Below, piece by piece: positions 33,441-40,436 of a stretch of DNA of 53,867 nucleotides. The notes beneath the pieces were generated by a model. It saw nothing but the letters and a program-made list of their open reading frames with translations. It searched no databases and was not told the origin of the DNA. Every line of letters begins with the position of its first letter. Position 1 is the first letter of the stretch. Source of the stretch: a virus. The stretch is from IMG/VR virus record IMGVR_UViG_3300032265_000458, positions 1-53,867 of that record. One strand, 5' to 3'. A program made the translations under genes and the position numbers.

Positions 33441-33807
33441 TTTTATAAAGGCAATTAATACCACCAAAGAAAACTTATTTGTAGACCCTCAAGCCAAGAA
33501 GGACTACAATGCATGGATGGTTAATCGAGGATTGTCTCAATTCTCAGATACCGTTATGCATGCTAATGAGATGAATTTCCACTACACCATTCCAAAAGAA
33601 TGGCAATTTTCATTTTTGCTAAATAGTATACCCAAGAAGAATCGTTTCAGTAAGTGGGCTAAAAAAGAAGCCAGTACTGACGATATGAAATTGGTCATGG
33701 AATATTATAACTATTCTAGAGAAAAAGCAAGGCAAGTTTTAACAATTTTGCCAAATGAACAATTGAATATGATAAAAGAAAAATTATATAAAGGTGGAAA
33801 ATCATGA
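33427..33807 (+). CDS. 62: Clamp loader small subunit gp62
   Basis: 127 residues from ATG 33427. The opening TPFDFIKAINTTKENL and the KDYNAWMVNRGLSQF region match T4-like gp62; the C-terminal part is shorter than T4 (187 residues). It pairs with four gp44 subunits in the T4 loader. It overlaps the preceding gene by 14 bases and regA by 4 (ATGA). Confidence 0.9.
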   Translation: MTPFDFIKAINTTKENLFVDPQAKKDYNAWMVNRGLSQFSDTVMHANEMNFHYTIPKEWQFSFLLNSIPKKNRFSKWAKKEASTDDMKLVMEYYNYSREKARQVLTILPNEQLNMIKEKLYKGGKS

Positions 33808-34223
33808 CTATTGAAATGGTATATTATGATTGGACTCCTGAGTCAATGCTTGAAGTGACGTTACATGAACCAGATAACTTCTTAAAGGTTCGTGAAACAT
33901 TAACTCGAATCGGTATTGCATCCAGGAAAGAAAACAAACTATATCAATCTTGCCATATACTACATAAGCAAGGTAGGTACTTTATCGTTCACTTCAAAGA
34001 ACTATTTGCGTTGGACGGTAAAGAATCGAATATCACTGCAGGTGATATTGAGCGTAGAAATGCAATCGCAGGTTTGCTGCAGGATTGGGATCTAGTGAAG
34101 ATCCTAAATAATACGCAAGCAGATCAGAAAGCATCTCTGTCGCAAATTAAGGTAGTCTCTTTTAAAGAGAAAAACGAATGGGAACTTGTTCCCAAATACA
34201 ACATAGGAAAGAAACTGAAATGA
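33804..34223 (+). CDS. regA: Translational repressor RegA
   Basis: The RNA-binding protein that represses translation of many T4 early mRNAs, including its own operon. From residue 15 (MLEVTLHEPDNFLKVRETL) it aligns with T4 RegA, through LYQSCHILHKQGRYFIVHFKE and EWELVPKYNIG. 139 residues (T4: 122); the extra 14 N-terminal residues come from using ATG 33804 with AAAGGTGG upstream, while M15 (33846) is an alternative start. Confidence 0.94.
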   Translation: MTIEMVYYDWTPESMLEVTLHEPDNFLKVRETLTRIGIASRKENKLYQSCHILHKQGRYFIVHFKELFALDGKESNITAGDIERRNAIAGLLQDWDLVKILNNTQADQKASLSQIKVVSFKEKNEWELVPKYNIGKKLK

Positions 34224-34441
34224 TTAAAATTGAACTGAGTATTGATGAATGTAATATGATTCTTCGTGTATTGGGTAAGCATCCATTTGAAGAAGTTGTA
34301 TCTGTTATTAACAAAATTAAAGAGCAAGGCGAACCGCAAGTCGAAGCGATTGTGAAAGCCCAGCAAGCAGAAGCAGCAACTACTGAAGCTGTTGCAACTA
34401 CTGAAGCTGTTGCAACTACTGAAGCTGTTGTAGCTGCATAA
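34220..34441 (+). CDS. Small protein with TTEAVA repeats
   Basis: 73 residues from ATG 34220, overlapping the RegA stop by ATGA, with AGGAAAG upstream. The first 45 residues (IKIELSIDECNMILRVLGKH, then EVVSVINKIKEQGE) form a small helical domain. The C terminus is a low-complexity tail of three perfect copies of an 18-base repeat encoding ATTEAV. Function unknown. Confidence 0.7.
   Translation: MIKIELSIDECNMILRVLGKHPFEEVVSVINKIKEQGEPQVEAIVKAQQAEAATTEAVATTEAVATTEAVVAA
34376..34429 (+). repeat. Three perfect 18-bp tandem repeats
   Basis: The unit gcaactactgaagctgtt occurs at 34376-34393, 34394-34411 and 34412-34429. It is in frame and encodes the C-terminal tail of the small protein; copy number could vary by slippage. 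Confidence 0.95.
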
Positions 34442-34450
34442 AGAATTCAC

Positions 34451-34550
34451 CTTAGGACCACTAAGTTACGAATCGTTGGTAAAGCTGTCAGTACGTTAAG
34501 CTGTCGCTGGAACCAGTAACCAGCATTAACCGACATGCCTTCGGGGTGTC
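34451..34550 (+). promoter_or_regulatory. Structured leader upstream of the Hsp20 gene
   Basis: Between 34442 and 34581 there is no ORF. Visible are a CTTAG/CTAAG hairpin (34451-34465), a Cys-Trp-like CTGG/CCAG inverted repeat near 34507-34515, and a TTCG-tetraloop hairpin at 34532-34550 (7 pairs, one wobble, one bulged G). AGGAG precedes the ATG at 34582. Not a recognisable tRNA. It may be a structured 5' leader or small RNA. Confidence 0.4.
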
Positions 34551-34581
34551 AAATTTATAACTCGCTTAATAGGAGAAACAC

Positions 34582-35073
34582 ATGACTGATTTCAATATCG
34601 GTAAAATCGCATTTGGTCCATCGTTCAAGGACTTCGACAAATTCTTTGTCGGTTTTGAAGATTCTGCAAAGCAATTCCAAGCATTGCATGACGATCTTAC
34701 AAAAAACATTCCCAACTATCCACCATACAACATTCGTAAGAATGATGAAAACTCGTACACAATCGAAGTAGCAGTAGCTGGTTTCGGTGAGTCTGAGATT
34801 GATGTAACCATTGATGGTGGCAAGTTGATTGTTAAGGGTAATGTTGATGCAGCCACTGATGCTCTAGAAGATAACTTCTTGTTCAAAGGTATCGCTACTC
34901 GTGCATTTACTCGTGCTTTTGCTATCGATGATCATATCGAAGTGAAGAATGCAGAACTATTCAATGGTATGCTTAAGATTGCTTTGGAGCGTATGGTTCC
35001 AGAAAATCAGAAACCAAAGAAAGTTCCAGTAAAGACTGCTGGTAAAAAAGAATTCTTGACTGAGGCAGAATAA
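34582..35073 (+). CDS. Small heat shock protein Hsp20
   Basis: 163 residues with an alpha-crystallin domain at about 50-140. The opening strand YNIRKNDENSYTIEVAVAGF is typical, GGKLIVKGNV follows, and the A-F-T-R-A-F-A-I/V-L-type strand is seen as ATRAFTRAFAIDD. Hsp20 genes are widely found in T4-like cyanophages, where they may help fold phage proteins. It is preceded by a structured leader and TAGGAG. Confidence 0.93.
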   Translation: MTDFNIGKIAFGPSFKDFDKFFVGFEDSAKQFQALHDDLTKNIPNYPPYNIRKNDENSYTIEVAVAGFGESEIDVTIDGGKLIVKGNVDAATDALEDNFLFKGIATRAFTRAFAIDDHIEVKNAELFNGMLKIALERMVPENQKPKKVPVKTAGKKEFLTEAE

Positions 35074-35074
35074 C

Positions 35075-35182
35075 ATGACTAACATTTTAAAATCCATTAA
35101 GGGATTTGTTATGGAAGTTATTGAATGCATCCAAGAAGCAAAGAAGCTACAAGCACAGGAGCACACAAAATGGCATTCCTGA
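35075..35182 (+). CDS. Tiny ORF, 35 residues
   Basis: ATG 35075 begins 1 base after the Hsp20 stop; the stop TGA is at 35180-35182. The product MTNILKSIKGFVMEVIECIQ... is a single amphipathic, partly basic helix. It overlaps the next small ORF by 13 bases. Spacing supports a coupled gene, but no family is recognised. Confidence 0.5.
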   Translation: MTNILKSIKGFVMEVIECIQEAKKLQAQEHTKWHS

Positions 35183-35316
35183 AATTGATTAGTAAATTAT
35201 TTCCAAAACAACAATCATCTCTTGAACAATTTATCGTAAGTAAACGACCACTCAATGCAGCAGATGTAGAGCATTGGACTCGTAGATATTACGAAGGTCA
35301 AGCAAGGGGATTATAA
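35170..35316 (+). CDS. Small basic protein, 48 residues
   Basis: ATG 35170 has AGGAG (35158-35162) 7 bases upstream. A basic, amphipathic N terminus (AFLKLISKLFPKQQSSLEQF) is followed by a DVEHWTRRYYEGQARGL helix. It resembles small phage/proteobacterial proteins with a D-V-E-x-x-x-R pattern (DUF3563-like), but this is uncertain. It overlaps the next ORF by one base. Confidence 0.55.
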   Translation: MAFLKLISKLFPKQQSSLEQFIVSKRPLNAADVEHWTRRYYEGQARGL

Positions 35317-35396
35317 TGTGTAATTGGATTCCAATGACCGATGATGATTGGGATTGGGTAAACGGTAAAACACCAGCACCTAAACCAACCAAGTAA
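35316..35396 (+). CDS. Possible 26-residue ORF
   Basis: It starts at an ATG overlapping the preceding stop (TAATG) and encodes a Trp/Asp-rich segment (WIPMTDDDWDWVNG) with a Pro/Lys tail. Coupling geometry supports translation, but the length makes it uncertain. Confidence 0.4.
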   Translation: MCNWIPMTDDDWDWVNGKTPAPKPTK

Positions 35397-35407
35397 TCGT
35401 AGCAAAT

Positions 35408-35429
35408 AGGGGGACTTTCGGGTTCCCCT
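35408..35429 (+). terminator. Hairpin, possible weak terminator
   Basis: AGGGGGAC (35408-35415) pairs with GTTCCCCT (35422-35429), one wobble, 6-base loop. No T run follows (AAATATTTG), and its right arm overlaps a late-type box at 35427. Termination is plausible but weak. Confidence 0.4.
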
Positions 35430-35434
35430 AAATA
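35427..35434 (+). promoter_or_regulatory. Candidate late promoter box CCTAAATA
   Basis: CCTAAATA is two mismatches from TATAAATA, ending 6 bases before the ATG at 35441. The geometry repeats that at 16839: hairpin, box, then an ATG with no ribosome-binding site. Confidence 0.4.
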
Positions 35435-35440
35435 TTTGTT

Positions 35441-35647
35441 ATGATGAAAAGTAAGATATCCAAAGATTTGATTTCCTTCGTCACGATTCGTCGTGGGAAC
35501 TGGATCATGAAAATTTCTGTATATCGAACTAAAGAAGTATTAGTATTGGCTCAACATTATTTTGAGATTGAACGATTCATTGTGAATCAATTTACAAACC
35601 AAGAAGAAGCAGCAGCGTTTCTTGATATGCTAGCAAGCGAGGATTAA
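35441..35647 (+). CDS. Small hypothetical protein
   Basis: 68 residues from ATG 35441. An internal ATG at 35507 (GTGGGA upstream) would give a 46-residue protein starting MKISVYRTKEVLVLAQHYFE. The C-terminal part FIVNQFTNQEEAAAFLDML looks like a small conserved domain. No ribosome-binding site precedes the first ATG. Function unknown. Confidence 0.58.
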   Translation: MMKSKISKDLISFVTIRRGNWIMKISVYRTKEVLVLAQHYFEIERFIVNQFTNQEEAAAFLDMLASED

Positions 35648-35648
35648 T

Positions 35649-35939
35649 ATGACAGTAAGAGTATTTAAATTAGTAACAGGCGAACAACTCATTAGCAAGA
35701 CAACTGATACAAGCGAAGGTTATAAGTTAGATAAACCTGCAGAGATTCAACTACAACAAACTGACAAAGGTGTTGGTGTTGGAATCGCTCCATATATGCC
35801 ATACGCCAGTGGTGATGTACTACTTCATCGAACAGCAATTGTTTCGGAGGGACTGCCCGAAGTCCACATGGAGAACGAATATAGTAGGATCTTTGGCTCA
35901 GGGATTCAGCTGACTACCGTAAACTCCCTAACCCGATAA
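35649..35939 (+). CDS. LSm/Hfq-like small protein (second of two)
   Basis: 96 residues. It opens with VRVFKLVTGEQLISKTTDTS and has a KPAEIQLQQTD strand and a PYMPYASGDVLLHR segment. This fits an Sm-like fold and matches the LISGEQVMA opening of the 153-residue protein at 19340. The ATG lies one base after the previous stop and the gene is closed by a strong terminator. RNA binding is inferred only. Confidence 0.68.
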   Translation: MTVRVFKLVTGEQLISKTTDTSEGYKLDKPAEIQLQQTDKGVGVGIAPYMPYASGDVLLHRTAIVSEGLPEVHMENEYSRIFGSGIQLTTVNSLTR

Positions 35940-35945
35940 CCAAAT

Positions 35946-35971
35946 AACCCTACCCCGAGTAGGGTTTTTTT
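35946..35971 (+). terminator. Intrinsic terminator
   Basis: A perfect 8-bp stem AACCCTAC (35946-35953) with GTAGGGTT (35959-35966), loop CCCGA, T7 at 35965-35971. A degenerate copy of the same hairpin, without the T run, occurs at 36118-36138. Confidence 0.95.
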
Positions 35972-36151
35972 ACGTCCAGAAACCCGCAAACCAACCTGAA
36001 TCCGTCCGATTCTGACTCTCCAGAACGTCCTTGGAGGAGTTTGCAGTCACAGGGGTAGCCAAACCCTTACCCTACCCTCCCAGAGACCCCTAGATCGTTG
36101 CAAAAAAGCAACGAAATAACCCTACGCCAAGTAAGGGATTGAAAATAGTTC
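35972..36151. other. Non-coding region with inverted repeats
   Basis: No ORF is supported here. It holds an AGGGGT (36051-36056) / ACCCCT (36086-36091) inverted repeat, a C-rich run CCCTTACCCTACCCTCCC near 36064-36081, the TCGTTGC/GCAACGA hairpin (36095-36114) and a degenerate copy of the upstream terminator hairpin (36118-36138). It appears more GC-rich than its surroundings. It leads into the promoter at 36152. Confidence 0.6.
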
Positions 36152-36180
36152 TTTACAATAATTCACTTTTCAGGCATAAT
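36152..36180 (+). promoter_or_regulatory. Sigma-70 promoter, TTTACA-17-CATAAT
   Basis: TTTACA (36152-36157), 17-bp spacer beginning ATAATTCA and ending in G, CATAAT (36175-36180), then AGTTATT. It is the same module as at 27475 and 51283. Confidence 0.85.
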
Positions 36181-36211
36181 AGTTATTATGATGATGAGAA
36201 AAGGAACTAAA

Positions 36212-36421
36212 ATGATAGTCGTGAAAACAAAAAGTCAGCTACGTGCTGAAACTGAAAAGCAGTTGAAGTCATTCCTCCGTAAAGGTGGTTCGATTGAAGT
36301 TGTTAAGGCTCGCAAAGCACCGAAGCAAACTATGACCTGCAAAAATTCTCGTGGGTTTGTTGTTGGAACTTCGGGTTTCGCAAACGGTATGCCGAAGAAG
36401 TCTACTTTTAGTTTAGCTTAA
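36212..36421 (+). CDS. Small basic hypothetical protein
   Basis: 69 residues from ATG 36212 (AAAGGAACT upstream; earlier ATGs at 36188-36196 are too close to the transcription start). Lys/Arg-rich: TKSQLRAETEKQLKSFLRKG, then VVKARKAPKQTMTCKNSRGF. Such basic small proteins occur in other T4-like phages by my recollection. Nucleic-acid binding is possible. Confidence 0.68.
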   Translation: MIVVKTKSQLRAETEKQLKSFLRKGGSIEVVKARKAPKQTMTCKNSRGFVVGTSGFANGMPKKSTFSLA

Positions 36422-36437
36422 TTTTAGGAGATCATAA

Positions 36438-36812
36438 ATGTCTGAATTCAAATCTTGGGAAGAAATGACTGCGTTGGAACAAGCCCAGTGTACTTACTCT
36501 GATTTTCATAAAGATGCTTATGGGTTTCGTCCACGCAATGACATCAGTACTTGGACACTTGAAGACTTCGACAAGGAGTTCGCTGTGTTTGCTCGTGTGT
36601 GTGAAGAAAATCGCATCCAAGAAGAAGCAGCAGAAGCTGAAGCAATTGTTCGCTTTGAGGATCGTGTAACTAATCTTATGCACACTGGAACTAATCGTGA
36701 ACGTGTTATTGCTTGGCTTATGGATGCTGAGGGTGTCAATGGCGACTTCGAGTATTTCTGTTTCACGCAGGGTCTGCCTTATCGTTACTTCAAAGAAATG
36801 GAAGTAGCGTGA
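36438..36812 (+). CDS. Conserved phage hypothetical protein (SWEEM-LEQAQC type)
   Basis: 124 residues. The N-terminal SWEEMTALEQAQCTYSDFHK followed by DAYGFRPRND is a signature of a widespread small phage family of unknown function. A helical, acidic middle (EEAAEAEAIVRFEDRV) and a C-terminal DAEGVNGDFEYFCFTQGLPY follow. AGGAG is 8 bases upstream and ATGA overlaps the next gene. Confidence 0.72.
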   Translation: MSEFKSWEEMTALEQAQCTYSDFHKDAYGFRPRNDISTWTLEDFDKEFAVFARVCEENRIQEEAAEAEAIVRFEDRVTNLMHTGTNRERVIAWLMDAEGVNGDFEYFCFTQGLPYRYFKEMEVA

Positions 36813-36997
36813 GAGTCTTTCAAGAAACAACTGACTGGAAAGAGCACAATGCTCCTAACCATATCTATTATACAAGTGATGGTAAAAGTAAAATCTACGC
36901 ATTTTATAATACAATAACAGGTAAGGTTACAAAATTTAAAAACCCAATACGTTGGGATATGCGATATAGAACATTTAAGGAATTGAAACACAAATGA
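36809..36997 (+). CDS. Small hypothetical protein, 62 residues
   Basis: A basic, aromatic protein (YYTSDGKSKIYAFYNTITGK) overlapping both neighbours by ATGA. It is translationally coupled to the DNA ligase gene. Unknown family. Confidence 0.65.
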   Translation: MRVFQETTDWKEHNAPNHIYYTSDGKSKIYAFYNTITGKVTKFKNPIRWDMRYRTFKELKHK

Positions 36998-38304
36998 ATA
37001 TCAATACTTTTCTCGAGAGTCTTGCGAATAACAATTCTCGCAATTTCAAAATTGAACAATTAAACGCAAATAGCAATAACGAAACTCTGCGTGAAGTTGT
37101 TCGCTTGGCTCTCGATCCTTTTACACAGTTTTACATCCGTAAGATCCCTGCGTATACACAAACGATGAAAATAGATTTTATGACATTGCCAGAAGCAATG
37201 AATCAACTATTTACTTTATCTTCTAGATCACTTACTGGTAACGCTGGTATCAGTCATCTTAAATTCATTTTAGAGTCTTGCTCAGCAGATGATGCTAAGG
37301 TTATTGAACGAATCATCGCAAAAGATTTAAAATGTGGGGTTGATACATCAACTGCCAATAAAGTTTGGATGGGATTGATCCCAGAATATCCTTGCATGCT
37401 TTGCTCACCATTTGAACAGAAGTTAGTGGATAAAATTAAATTCCCTGCTTATGCTCAAATGAAGATGGACGGTATGCGATTCAACGCAATCGTTCGTGAT
37501 GGTAAGTGTGAATTTAGGAGTAGAAATGGCAAAGAAATTTTATTACTTGGCAATTTGGAGCAAGAGTTTATTTCTCTTGCTGGTATTGTTGATTGTGTTT
37601 TTGATGGTGAACTACTTGTAATGGATGACGACAGTTGTCAGTTTATGGATCGTCAAACTGGTAATGGTATCCTCAATAAAGCAAATAAGGGAACTATCTC
37701 AGCTGTAGATGCAGCAAAGGTTCATGCTTCTGTTTGGGATAGGATTCCTTATGTTATGTTTGAGACTGGCTATTGCGCAACTCCATACTCAACAAGGTTC
37801 TCAGTTCTTGAGAAGATTGTAAATGAACAACCAGCTAAAGGAAAAAAGATCTGGGCTGTGACTTCAACTATTGTTGAAACCTTGGATCAGGCTCAAGAAA
37901 TTTTCCAAGATTATTTGTCTTCAGGTTACGAAGGTATCATCCTTAAAGATGGTAATGGAGTCTGGGAAGATAAACGTAGCAAGACTCAGATCAAATTCAA
38001 GGGAGAACTTGAGTGTGATCTAAAGATTGTTGCAGTGGAAGAAGGTAAAGGTAAGGCTGCAGGAATGCTTGGTGCAATTGTTTGTGAATCTGCCGATGGA
38101 GTTGTAAAGGTTTCTGTTGGTTCTGGTTTCAATGATTTGCAACGCAAGAATTACTGGGCTGAAAATTTAGTTGACAGAATAGTAGCTATCAAGTATAATA
38201 GTAGAATAAAGAATAAACAAGGTGAAGATAGTTTATTCCTTCCAGTTTTTATTGAACTTCGTGATGATAAAGATATTGCAGATAATTCAAAGGATATAAA
38301 ATGA
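36994..38304 (+). CDS. 30: ATP-dependent DNA ligase gp30
   Basis: Seals nicks during replication and repair. The adenylation lysine is K157 in KMDG (QMKMDGMRF). Motif III (VFDGELLV), motif IV (EGIILKDG) and motif V (KIKFKGELE-like KTQIKFKG) are visible, with an OB-fold C terminus (VSVGSGFND). 436 residues against 487 in T4. Its last 140 bases carry a perfect sigma-70 promoter. Confidence 0.95.
   Translation: MNINTFLESLANNNSRNFKIEQLNANSNNETLREVVRLALDPFTQFYIRKIPAYTQTMKIDFMTLPEAMNQLFTLSSRSLTGNAGISHLKFILESCSADDAKVIERIIAKDLKCGVDTSTANKVWMGLIPEYPCMLCSPFEQKLVDKIKFPAYAQMKMDGMRFNAIVRDGKCEFRSRNGKEILLLGNLEQEFISLAGIVDCVFDGELLVMDDDSCQFMDRQTGNGILNKANKGTISAVDAAKVHASVWDRIPYVMFETGYCATPYSTRFSVLEKIVNEQPAKGKKIWAVTSTIVETLDQAQEIFQDYLSSGYEGIILKDGNGVWEDKRSKTQIKFKGELECDLKIVAVEEGKGKAAGMLGAIVCESADGVVKVSVGSGFNDLQRKNYWAENLVDRIVAIKYNSRIKNKQGEDSLFLPVFIELRDDKDIADNSKDIK
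38171..38199 (+). promoter_or_regulatory. Perfect sigma-70 promoter inside the ligase gene
   Basis: TTGACA (38171-38176), 17-bp spacer ending in G, TATAAT (38194-38199), inside the ligase coding sequence. It would drive the small genes from 38301 on. Confidence 0.85.
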
Positions 38305-38666
38305 AAGTAGCAATCAATACATGTTTCGGTGGATTTGGTATTTCAAATGATGCATTTGAAATACTATTAACACGCAAGGGTATCGCTTTTGAAAAAGCAG
38401 AAGCGAAATTTAAAATTGGTAATGACCACTTTGACTATTACCACGCTGGTCATGCAGGTAGCGATGACCATTATATTGACACGTATTCCTTTTATGAAGA
38501 TCGTTCGGATCCAGATTTGATCGCAGTCATTGAAGAGATGGGTGAAGAATCATGGGGCTGGGCTGCAGAGTTAAAGATTATTGAAGTACCTGATGATATC
38601 AAGTGGCACATCGATGAGTATGATGGTCGTGAACATGTAGCAGAAGATCATAGGACTTGGTATTAA
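38301..38666 (+). CDS. Conserved phage hypothetical protein
   Basis: 121 residues, opening VAINTCFGGFGISNDAFEIL, a signature shared by a group of small phage proteins. A rather acidic and aromatic second half follows (EEMGEESWGWAAELKIIEVP). It starts at an ATGA overlap with the ligase stop. No catalytic motif is clear. Confidence 0.7.
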   Translation: MKVAINTCFGGFGISNDAFEILLTRKGIAFEKAEAKFKIGNDHFDYYHAGHAGSDDHYIDTYSFYEDRSDPDLIAVIEEMGEESWGWAAELKIIEVPDDIKWHIDEYDGREHVAEDHRTWY

Positions 38667-38668
38667 TT

Positions 38669-39196
38669 ATGAATAGAAAACTAGACGAAGCACTCTGTGC
38701 AAAGTATCCGCTAATCTTTAAAGATCGCAATGAGAATATGATGCACACAGCCATGTGCTGGGGTTTCTCACATGGTGATGGTTGGTATAATATCATTGAT
38801 ACTCTTTGTGGTTTATTGACAAGCGATTATCGTAGCGCAAAAAGTCGTTATGAACATCTTGTAGAAATTGGTGTTGGTAATGTTCTTTATGGAACAAAAA
38901 CAGTAACGCAAGAAGCGATTGACGAAGCCAAAGTAAAATTAGATGAAGAATCAACTAAGGTTCCAGTTGCTGTTCAAGTAAAAGAAAAGTTTGGTGGGCT
39001 GCGTTTCTATGTGCAAGCAGCAACAGATAAACACTATAACTACATTAATTTCGCAGAGTCAATGAGTTATCGTACTTGCGAACAATGCGGTGCTCCAGGT
39101 AAAACTTATACTGATGGTTGGCATCGTACTTTGTGCGATATCCACGCAGAGATGGCTGGCAAAACTGAAGAATATGAGTATGAGGAGAATGAATAA
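38669..39196 (+). CDS. Conserved phage protein with Zn-ribbon-like Cys motif
   Basis: 175 residues from ATG 38669. The N-terminal part has a GFSHGDGWYNIIDTLC segment; the C-terminal part has C-E-Q-C-G (CEQCGAPGK) with further Cys/His in HRTLCDIHAEM. Together these suggest a small zinc-binding domain (C-x2-C...C-x2-H). A VKEKFGGLRFYVQ segment is shared by related phage proteins. Function unknown. Confidence 0.7.
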   Translation: MNRKLDEALCAKYPLIFKDRNENMMHTAMCWGFSHGDGWYNIIDTLCGLLTSDYRSAKSRYEHLVEIGVGNVLYGTKTVTQEAIDEAKVKLDEESTKVPVAVQVKEKFGGLRFYVQAATDKHYNYINFAESMSYRTCEQCGAPGKTYTDGWHRTLCDIHAEMAGKTEEYEYEENE

Positions 39197-39564
39197 TGTT
39201 TTACGGTAAAGATATGGTTGAAGAAAACTTTGACATTCTCCTAAAGAAATTGGGAGAACAAGAATTGTTTCTATTTGAACCAATGCCAAATTATAAAAAT
39301 GGTGAACGATGGACTGATGAATTTCGTATTCGTGATGGTCATACTAAACTCGCTGATGGTTCTTGGGTAACTATTATTAAAGTAACTACATGGGTTGAAA
39401 AACTCAAGAAAGATACTGTAGAGTTGTATGAACAAAATCAAAAACGATATGGTGAGATTGAGTTGTTGAAACAACAACGATATGAAATGGAATATGGATT
39501 GCGAGTTGCTGAAAAAGCATTGAAAAACTCGCTGGCTTTAACTAAGGAGATGATTAATGAGTAA
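39196..39564 (+). CDS. Hypothetical protein with coiled-coil C terminus
   Basis: 122 residues, one-base overlap with the previous gene. A small mixed N-terminal domain is followed by a long helix (ELYEQNQKRYGEIELLKQQR...) predicted as a coiled coil. It overlaps the next gene by 8 bases. Unknown. Confidence 0.65.
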   Translation: MFYGKDMVEENFDILLKKLGEQELFLFEPMPNYKNGERWTDEFRIRDGHTKLADGSWVTIIKVTTWVEKLKKDTVELYEQNQKRYGEIELLKQQRYEMEYGLRVAEKALKNSLALTKEMINE

Positions 39565-39862
39565 GTATGTTTTGGTTGACGCATTAATTCAATATCGCAT
39601 GCGTTATATAATTGAAGTACCTGATAACCATAACGATGGTGAGTATCCTTGTACTGCTGAACAGTGGGCAGCTGATACAGTTACGTCAGAAGAATACGTT
39701 GAGTTTTCTCAACTGTATCTTGGAGAAACAATTCTAAGCACTCGTGAGATTGCCAAGGAAGAAATTATTCCACTATGCGATCAAGATAATGAATACCTTA
39801 GTACATGGACTGATGAACAGAAAATGAATTTAGTAACACCGATTGGTTATAAAGGCGACTAA
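39557..39862 (+). CDS. Hypothetical protein, 101 residues
   Basis: An acidic protein with a mixed alpha/beta pattern (KYVLVDALIQYRMRYIIEVP). AAGGAG lies upstream. It is followed immediately by the exonuclease gene. Unknown family. Confidence 0.65.
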   Translation: MSKYVLVDALIQYRMRYIIEVPDNHNDGEYPCTAEQWAADTVTSEEYVEFSQLYLGETILSTREIAKEEIIPLCDQDNEYLSTWTDEQKMNLVTPIGYKGD

Positions 39863-39863
39863 C

Positions 39864-40436
39864 TTGTTTATTCTTGATATTGAAACTCTGGGTATTGAAT
39901 CAGATTGTGCCATCTTATCGGTGGCACTAATTCATTTTGAACCAGCAAACCAACCTACCTACAAAGATCTACTTGATGAAGCATGCTTTGTTAAGTTAAA
40001 TGCCAAAGATCAAGTAGACAGGTTGCATAGAACTGTATGTCAAGATACACTTGAATGGTGGAAGAAAATCCATCCATATATTCGTCAAGTTAGTTTTGAT
40101 CGCTCACCAGATGATTTACTTGCAGAAGATGGCATTGCAATCCTTAAGAAATATATTGCAAAGTATCCAGACTCTGACAAGAAAACTTTCTGGACACGTG
40201 GTTCGTTGGATCAAATGGCAATGGATTCGTTATGTGTTAAACTTGACATAAAACCCCTAGCAGGGTATAATATGTATAGGGATGTGAGAACAGCCATTGA
40301 TTGTTTCAGTGGTTCGACTAATGGCTACTGCGCTGTAGACCATCCAACATTCCAAAGAGCAGAGGTTATCAAACATCACCCTGTTCATGATTGTGCTCTC
40401 GATGCTATGATGTTAATGTACTGGAAAGAAAATTAA
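39864..40436 (+). CDS. dexA: DexA-like 3'-5' exonuclease (DEDD superfamily)
   Basis: 190 residues from TTG 39864 (AAAGG 8 bases upstream; an earlier TTG at 39843 is possible). The DnaQ-type motif I is FILDIETLG, with D and E as metal ligands, and motif III is HDCALDA (H-x4-D) near the C terminus. An RGSLDQMAMD region lies between. It resembles T4 exonuclease A (DexA, 227 residues). A perfect promoter for gp43 lies inside. Confidence 0.85.
   Translation: MFILDIETLGIESDCAILSVALIHFEPANQPTYKDLLDEACFVKLNAKDQVDRLHRTVCQDTLEWWKKIHPYIRQVSFDRSPDDLLAEDGIAILKKYIAKYPDSDKKTFWTRGSLDQMAMDSLCVKLDIKPLAGYNMYRDVRTAIDCFSGSTNGYCAVDHPTFQRAEVIKHHPVHDCALDAMMLMYWKEN
40243..40271 (+). promoter_or_regulatory. Perfect sigma-70 promoter inside the exonuclease gene, for gp43
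   Basis: TTGACA (40243-40248), 17-bp spacer ending in G, TATAAT (40266-40271), inside the exonuclease coding sequence and 165 bases upstream of the polymerase start. Confidence 0.87.

Noticed and set aside
34442-34581. tRNA gene in the gap before Hsp20
   Set aside because: No T-loop sequence of the GTTCRA type and no cloverleaf could be drawn; only small hairpins are seen.
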